Assembly: GCA_002005505.1 (NCBI GenBank)
Contig: KV908410.1
Location: 340,413 to 352,912 of the forward strand
DNA: 12,500 nucleotides
DNA from: Botryococcus braunii
Lineage: Eukaryota; Chlorophyta; Trebouxiophyceae
Reading direction: 5' to 3'
Positions 7,619 through 12,500 of this stretch are shown here, piece after piece. The number at the start of each line of letters is the position of its first letter. The stretch's first letter is position 1. The notes under the pieces are model-generated. The model did no database searches and was not told the origin of the DNA. It was given only the letters and a program-made list of their open reading frames with translations. The position numbers and the translations under genes are program-made.

Positions 7619-8255
7619 TATGGTACCCCTATGCGGCTGATTGTCAGCGCCCGCATCCCATAGATATGGATATCTTTTCAGCTCTCATTAGGCAGGCCAA
7701 TACCCTCTCCGTGGCCTCTCTCCATGTCTCCCCTCGGTCAGCCCCTACTGATCCCCAGCTATGTACTTATGTCTGGTGGTGCGCCCTACTAAGGCTCAGC
7801 GCTCCAGCCTTTTTTATCTGTCTCTTGATGTTGCCAAGGTCCGGCTCTTTCGCAGGTTTCGTCTTGATGTTCATGACCTTCCCATTGACTTGGGCCGCAG
7901 ATCTGACACCGGCTTCCGCGCCTTCAGCGCCTGTGTGATATGTGTGGTTCCTCTGTGGGTGTTGAACACCATTTTGTCTTTCACTGTCCCGCTCTTACCG
8001 CGGTGCGGGACCATTGCCGCCAGTTGTTTGTTGGTCTTTCTAGGTCTCTTCGGCAGTCCATTTGGCAGGCTGACTTGCGTGCGGTTGTCTCCCTTATCTC
8101 GGATGCATTCCAGGCTCGTGCTGATCTACGCCGGCTACGGTGACTTGGCCGCAGCCACGTCTGTGGCTGCCCCCCTTATACCCCCCCCCCTTCAGCTTTT
8201 CGTTTGCTCCGTTATGTTTTTGATCTTCGTTTGGCCACCGCTTGTGGTCCGTTCT
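7619..8255 (+). mobile_element. LINE family A copy A3: 5'-truncated, with partial 3' UTR
   Basis: It begins abruptly at ggtacccctatg (equivalent to about 172 of A1), right after the A2b tail. The protein follows A1 ([22 protein letters not shown]) until about 7777. A 4-base loss relative to A1 near there changes frame. Altered bases near 7900 (agatctgacacc) bring it to the frame of the zinc motif ([18 protein letters not shown]) and a stop at 8141-8143. The UTR aligns with A1 (ttggccgcagccacgtctgt) until about 8255 and lacks the terminal stem-loop, so it is cut off where the ORF1-like piece begins. Confidence 0.83.
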
Positions 8256-8261
8256 TCATAG

Positions 8262-9023
8262 TTTCAGTAGATCAGCTTGTTCCGACTATCACGGCGCAGT
8301 TCAAGCAAGTCAGTGACAGATTGGATCAGATCACGTTGTCCATCGCGGACAGTCAACGTGAAACTGCAGAGCTCCGCCAGGCTCAAGAGACTATTGAAGT
8401 CCTTCAAGAGGTTCACTCTAGTGAAATCAATCGGCTTTTGGCCCGCCAGGAAGGCCTGGAGCGACAATGGAAAGCTACCAATGCCATCCTCTGTAATGTC
8501 AACGAAGTCCCACAGGACTCGTTGACCGAAGTTAAGTCCCTAATTTCTGGGGGTGTGGCGTCAGAAAATAGTGGCATTATTGAGTGTCAGCGTTTGGGGC
8601 GACCCGACCCGCAGGCCCAACGCCCCCGTCCCGTCCTGATCAACTTCGCAACCGTGGAGCAGAAACACGCGGCGTTTAAACATGCCAAGCAGCTGAGGCT
8701 TAATGGAATCACAATGGATGATGATTTAACGCCAGCTCAGCGTGCAGCACGCAAGGAGCGCACTGCTGAAGCCATAGCTTGGAGGAATGCTGGGTGGCGC
8801 GTCTTCTGAAGGGGTGCCCGCCTCTTTAAGGTCAAGGAGGGTGGGGCACCCACTCTTGTTCCTCTTTCTCACTCTAGATTGGGGGGGGGGGGGGGTTGTT
8901 TCGGGTCAAGCTGGTGGCATTTCGGGACCCTCCGCCCTCCTTGGTGGCCTTGGTGAGCGGGTTGTTTCTCCGGTACCCCCCTCGGCGTCTGGCCCTGCTC
9001 CTCCCGTGGGGGATCATGCATAG
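8262..9023 (+). pseudogene. LINE ORF1-like protein fragment (coiled coil plus RNA-binding fold)
   Basis: The open frame (8204-8809) has no similarity to ORF2. Residues from about 8262 form an amphipathic helix rich in Glu, Gln and Leu (LDQITLSIADSQRETAELRQ, then RLLARQEGLERQW). An RRM-like part follows: AILCNVNEV, ECQRLGRPDP, RPRPVLINFA, KHAKQLRLNGITMDDDLT, AQRAARKER. This order, and the RPRPVLI and DDLTP-x-QR patterns, are typical of LINE ORF1 proteins that coat the element RNA. At 8807-8809 TGA stands where relatives usually have Trp (GWRVF-stop-RGARLF). The same frame then reads on to the G run at 8881, after which a Gly/Pro/Ser-rich tail is open in another frame to a stop at 9021-9023. 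It is fused directly to the A3 UTR and its own N-terminus is missing. Confidence 0.75.
8881..8895. repeat. Poly-G run
   Basis: Fifteen G in a row, at the point where the ORF1-like frame appears to shift. Such runs are common slippage and sequencing-error sites. Confidence 0.85.
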
Positions 9024-9569
9024 GTCCCTGGTGGCAATACGGAGGAAAGGGCTTTGATGAACTCAAAAACCATAGGCTTGAATTTACAGCGTAAGGATGG
9101 AGGGAAGGAAGGAAGGAAAGAGGATCACATCCAGGCACCAAGGAAGGTAACTCTGGCTGAGTCAAACCAAGCGGCCGGAGGGCCCCGGGCCCCTTCCCGG
9201 CGGGAGCGCGGGCTGATGCACTCGGAGTGCAGCACTCCGCGGCGCGTCGCGGCCTCACGGGGCCCCCGTGAAGCACGGGGTTCGAAAACCGAACCTTAAT
9301 TTGATGGAGTTCATGTGTCGAACATTCATCACGTTCTTATTTAAGACGATGATTTGATTAACAAAGTGATTTTTGACATTTCCTGGCCTGTGTCGACTAA
9401 AACTAGACAATAACATGGCGCAGCGATGGCGACCCAGGCCTTAGAGTCTGGGTGGATAGCTATGCAATCAGTATTATGTGAGGGAAATATTTGATAGCAC
9501 GCCGTTACCTTTATGCCAGATTTTACTTTCCTGACCCGATGGTTGCAAACCGAATGAGAGCAAGGTCCG
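9024..9569. other. Intergenic stretch with a GC-rich hairpin cluster
   Basis: No protein can be supported here. It contains a small (GGAA)n run (9101-9118), a GC-rich block dense in perfect inverted repeats (9171-9295), and an AT-richer part (9296-9490) with a TATTTAAG (9338-9345) that could serve as a TATA-like element for the gene to the right. The promoter idea is only positional. Confidence 0.5.
9181..9295. repeat. Cluster of perfect short inverted repeats
   Basis: ggggcccggggccc-type sequence (about 9179-9194); GCACTC-G-GAGTGC and overlapping GGAGTGC-A-GCACTCC (9218-9238); CCCCGTG-AAG-CACGGGG (9264-9280); GGTTCG-AAAAC-CGAACC (9279-9295). The last two share bases, so they are alternative folds. 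I do not recognise the element. Confidence 0.7.
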
Positions 9570-9706
9570 ATGGATCAAAGACTGTACCTGGGCTTCTTGA
9601 TTGCCGCGCTTGTGAACCTCTTCAGCGGTATTCTCCCGAGTGTCCAGTGCACTCCGGAGAAGTCGTCTTGCTATTTCGAGGGGAACCAATGGGTGGGTTA
9701 CCTTCC
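9570..9706 (+). CDS. Possible signal-peptide exon of the site-1 protease gene
   Basis: The open frame starts ATGGATCAAAGACTG and encodes MDQR, then a strongly hydrophobic stretch (LYLGFLIAALVNLFSGIL), then PSVQC: a textbook signal peptide or signal anchor. Cysteine-bearing sequence follows (SSCYFEGNQWVGYLPC). I do not recognise it as a family of its own. Site-1 protease needs such an N-terminus to enter the ER, and the downstream exon lacks one. Donor GTs at 9647 and 9707 would leave two bases of a codon, matching the single base in front of the 10466 codon. Neither donor is strong, so the end and the link to the next exon are hypotheses. Unspliced, the frame would stop at 9828-9830. Confidence 0.35.
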
Positions 9707-10464
9707 GTGTGCTGCAGCAGTTGGTGTCAGACAAGCCTCTCCAACGGCTCCTTCCCTTCTCTTGCCAAGCCACAGACACCTTGTGCTTCTTGTACCATTT
9801 TCTTCATCATTGGGGTTTCATAGCCGTTGACATCAATGTGCATGGCTTTGGGCCTCTGTAAGAGCAGTGCTGCCTTTCCAATACTGTACACGGAGTTGCA
9901 AGCAAAGCTGCTTTGCCAATACTGTGCGTGGTGTTCGGCTCTGTAAGAGCAGTCCTACGTTTTTTCAAAATGTTCTTTGGGCAATTTCCCCTCTGTTCCA
10001 TCTGCAAGGCTTATTGTCTGACCTGATATGTCCTAGTCCAAATTGTAGGATACTCCTTGTATTTCGAGGACGTGTGCATTGCATTCTTTGTTTCCAATCG
10101 GAAGTTTGGGGCAAACGGTTCTCTCTTGCGCTACATTTCATGTTTCACTTCGCATTCTTCAGGTTCTGTTCCCTTTATAGGCATGCCCCGTCGGGCTTTG
10201 TTGGTACTTGAAAAGTTTAAATTGTAAGCACGGACTCTTGCGTTGGTCACACCAGTAGCGATTGCAACGCTTTTGAAGAGAGAGTACTCTAGGATCATTG
10301 GGAAGAAAACCACAAAATCTCAAGGCTCATGTATACCTAAACCACGGTACTCGACGGGAGACGCGGGCAAAAGCAGCCAGCCAAGACACCAGATCCCTAA
10401 TTTGGCAACTCCTGGGCACTCGCTTGCATCACACCTCGCCCCCAAGCTTGTGTTTCCGGCTTAG
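9707..10464 (+). other. Probable intron or 5' non-coding region, T-rich
   Basis: No supported coding. T-rich sequence with many stops, ending in cttgtgtttccggcttag at 10464, a fair 3' splice site. It holds two diverged repeats: ctctgtaagagcagt at 9854 and 9939, and gctgc-tt-ccaatactgt at 9869 and 9907. The alternative is that the coding frame is continuous from ATG 10298, since that frame is open. Confidence 0.4.
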
Positions 10465-10831
10465 GCCAGTCTGCTCGAGGATGGCAGCACCAGATGCTGA
10501 CAAGCCTTGGGGGTTACGTGTACAGGCCACTTTTCGGCAAGTGTATGAACCGGCCAGCCGTGGAGGCATATGCCCGAATGGTCCCCCTCCATCAGCCCCG
10601 CGGGGGGGCTCTGGGGCGGTCCCGCTTTCTCAGCCCTGGGAGGAGGTGGCGGGAGAGTACATCGTTCGGTTCAACACATACCGCATGGCAGAAGAGCACA
10701 GGCGGCTGCTGGCTGACAGCCTGGCAGGCGAGGACGGGTGGGCATGGATTCCCCGGAGCAATGCTGCAGCAAAATTCCCGACAGATTTTGGACTCGTGCG
10801 TCTGGAATTGCACCGGGTCGCATCTCTGCTA
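10465..10831 (+). CDS. S1P: Site-1 protease (S1P/MBTPS1-like) propeptide exon
   Basis: S1P is a subtilase (family S8) of the Golgi that cuts membrane-bound transcription factors and other secretory proteins. Its propeptide is an I9-type inhibitor fold. From residue 59 (numbered from ATG 10481) the frame reads EYIVRFNTYRMAEEHRRLL, GWAWIPRSN and AKFPTDFGLVRLE. This matches the S1P pattern of YIV-x-F at the first strand, GW-x-WI-x-R-N, and P-(S/T)-DF. The first 58 residues are Pro/Gly-rich and unplaced. I end the exon at CTA|GTAGGC because the next exon then continues the propeptide in phase 0; read-through would stop at 10901-10903 in unrelated sequence. The 5' edge uses the TTAG acceptor at 10464. 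No catalytic residues are expected this early in the protein. Confidence 0.75.
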
Positions 10832-11967
<1,136 letters not shown>

Positions 11968-12125
11968 GCGTTGGTGGCGGGGGTGGCGGGGGTGAAGGAC
12001 GTGCATCCTCAGCGGCGGATGACGCGTGCGCTCTCTTGGGACTCTTCAGCGGTACGGAGCCCCACACGTATCGCTGGCTGCCGCATGTGGGATGACGGCG
12101 TGCGGGTTCATAAGCAGCAGGGCAG
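11968..12125 (+). CDS. S1P: Site-1 protease propeptide exon, with first self-processing site
   Basis: The frame reads ALVAGVAGVKDVHPQRRMTR and then ALSWDSS. It follows the preceding exon (HRVASLL) in phase 0. It matches the end of the S1P propeptide, where a hydrophobic helix leads to V-K/R-x-V-x-PQR and then R-x-L-x, a self-cleavage site (R-S-L-K in the mammalian protein, R-A-L-S here). The rest, to about residue 52, is variable. The exon ends at GGC AG|GTAAGC, a near-consensus donor, leaving two bases of a codon. There is no stop between 11947 and the donor. Host coding continues just 80 bases after the microsatellite. The 5' splice boundary is the weakest point. Confidence 0.68.
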
Positions 12126-12400
12126 GTAAGCTCCCCCCACTCCAGATGCTGCCTGAGGAACCCGTACTGCACAAACCGTAATCCAATAAGGAACCATCTA
12201 CTGCGGAAACGCATGCGGGGGTTGGGGGGGGGGGGGGGAACATGTGGATGCAGATTGGAATATGGGACTCGGGCATACATCACCAAAATTTCCCAACATT
12301 TGGTGTTATCCCGGTACCGTTGAGATAGGCACCCACACTGTTTTTCCAATGAGGAACCAGAAGTGCAGAAACCCTAATTTCGGAGGGGAGGAGCGTGCAG
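12126..12400 (+). other. Intron of the S1P gene
   Basis: Bounded by GTAAGC and CGTGCAG. It contains a G run (12224-12238, with GGGG at 12217-12220) and three loosely similar gaggaacc...ctgc..aaac units (12154, 12186, 12350). No coding signal on the + strand. A long - strand open frame across it has low-complexity Pro runs and no recognisable domain. Confidence 0.5.
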
Positions 12401-12500
12401 GTTATGTACAAAGCCCTCCATAGGGTTAGAGGATGACACAGAGGGAGAGGCGGACGGCCTGAGGGCCAATTTGAGCAGTACAGTGCGGCGACGGCTGCAA
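12401..12500 (+). CDS. S1P: Site-1 protease exon, partial, with second processing-site candidate
   Basis: Starts after CAG at 12400 with one base that completes the split codon of the previous exon. It is then open to the window edge (33 codons). It is acidic in the middle (LEDDTEGEADGL) and ends ANLSSTVRRRLQ. R-R-L-Q fits R-x-L-x and lies where the mammalian protein has its R-R-L-L self-cleavage site, shortly before the catalytic domain. Phase agreement and this motif are the support; the acceptor has a poor pyrimidine tract. The catalytic Asp, His and Ser would lie to the right. Confidence 0.5.

Noticed and set aside
9270..9295. tRNA or SINE B-box-like ggttcgaaaacc
   Set aside because: One base too long in the A run for the B-box pattern. 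The only A-box-like sequence (tggctgagt, 9154) is about 120 bases away and no cloverleaf can be drawn.

Overview
This is nuclear DNA from a eukaryote, most likely from the green lineage (a land plant or charophyte-type alga). The evidence is layered LINE retrotransposons, an LTR-type TRIM element, long GA and CA microsatellites, and the spliced start of a site-1 protease gene whose propeptide resembles plant versions. I cannot name the species. I see no bacterial operon, rRNA, tRNA or CRISPR array.

Left and middle (1-9020) are a graveyard of retrotransposons. Family A LINEs lie on the + strand: an apurinic-type (APE) endonuclease remnant, a reverse transcriptase (RT), and a C-terminal Cys/His zinc motif. 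The copies are A1 (1-890, 3' end only), a short scrap (3771-3828), A2 (4213-7206, a long decayed copy), A2b (7233-7610) and A3 (7619-8255). A2, A2b and A3 sit head to tail, followed by an ORF1-like coiled-coil/RNA-binding fragment (8262-9023). A1/A3 and A2/A2b are two subfamilies; the second is more AT-rich. Family B is a different LINE on the - strand (955-3724): RT, then a CCHC zinc motif, then a region resembling a restriction-like endonuclease (RLE), the R2-like order. Its RT part is split by a 593-bp TRIM (2268-2860) with two identical 189-bp LTRs, a 5-bp target duplication (GTGAC), a primer-binding-site candidate and a polypurine tract, all consistent with - strand orientation. Without the insert and one target duplication, the B reading frame runs straight through, so the insertion looks recent.

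The stretch 3829-4205 holds a GA microsatellite and an inverted 79-bp repeat whose partner lies inside A2 at 4936-5014.

Right side (about 9300-12500) holds the one host gene I can recognise: the 5' part of a site-1 protease gene (S1P/MBTPS1, subtilase family S8) on the + strand. Exons proposed by reading frame and homology are 10465-10831, 11968-12125 and 12401 to the window edge. A possible signal-peptide exon starts at 9570. They cover the propeptide, including two R-x-L-x sites of the kind S1P uses to process itself. The intron 10832-11967 carries a striking mirror-ordered microsatellite: CT, GT, an alternating purine-pyrimidine core, CA, GA.
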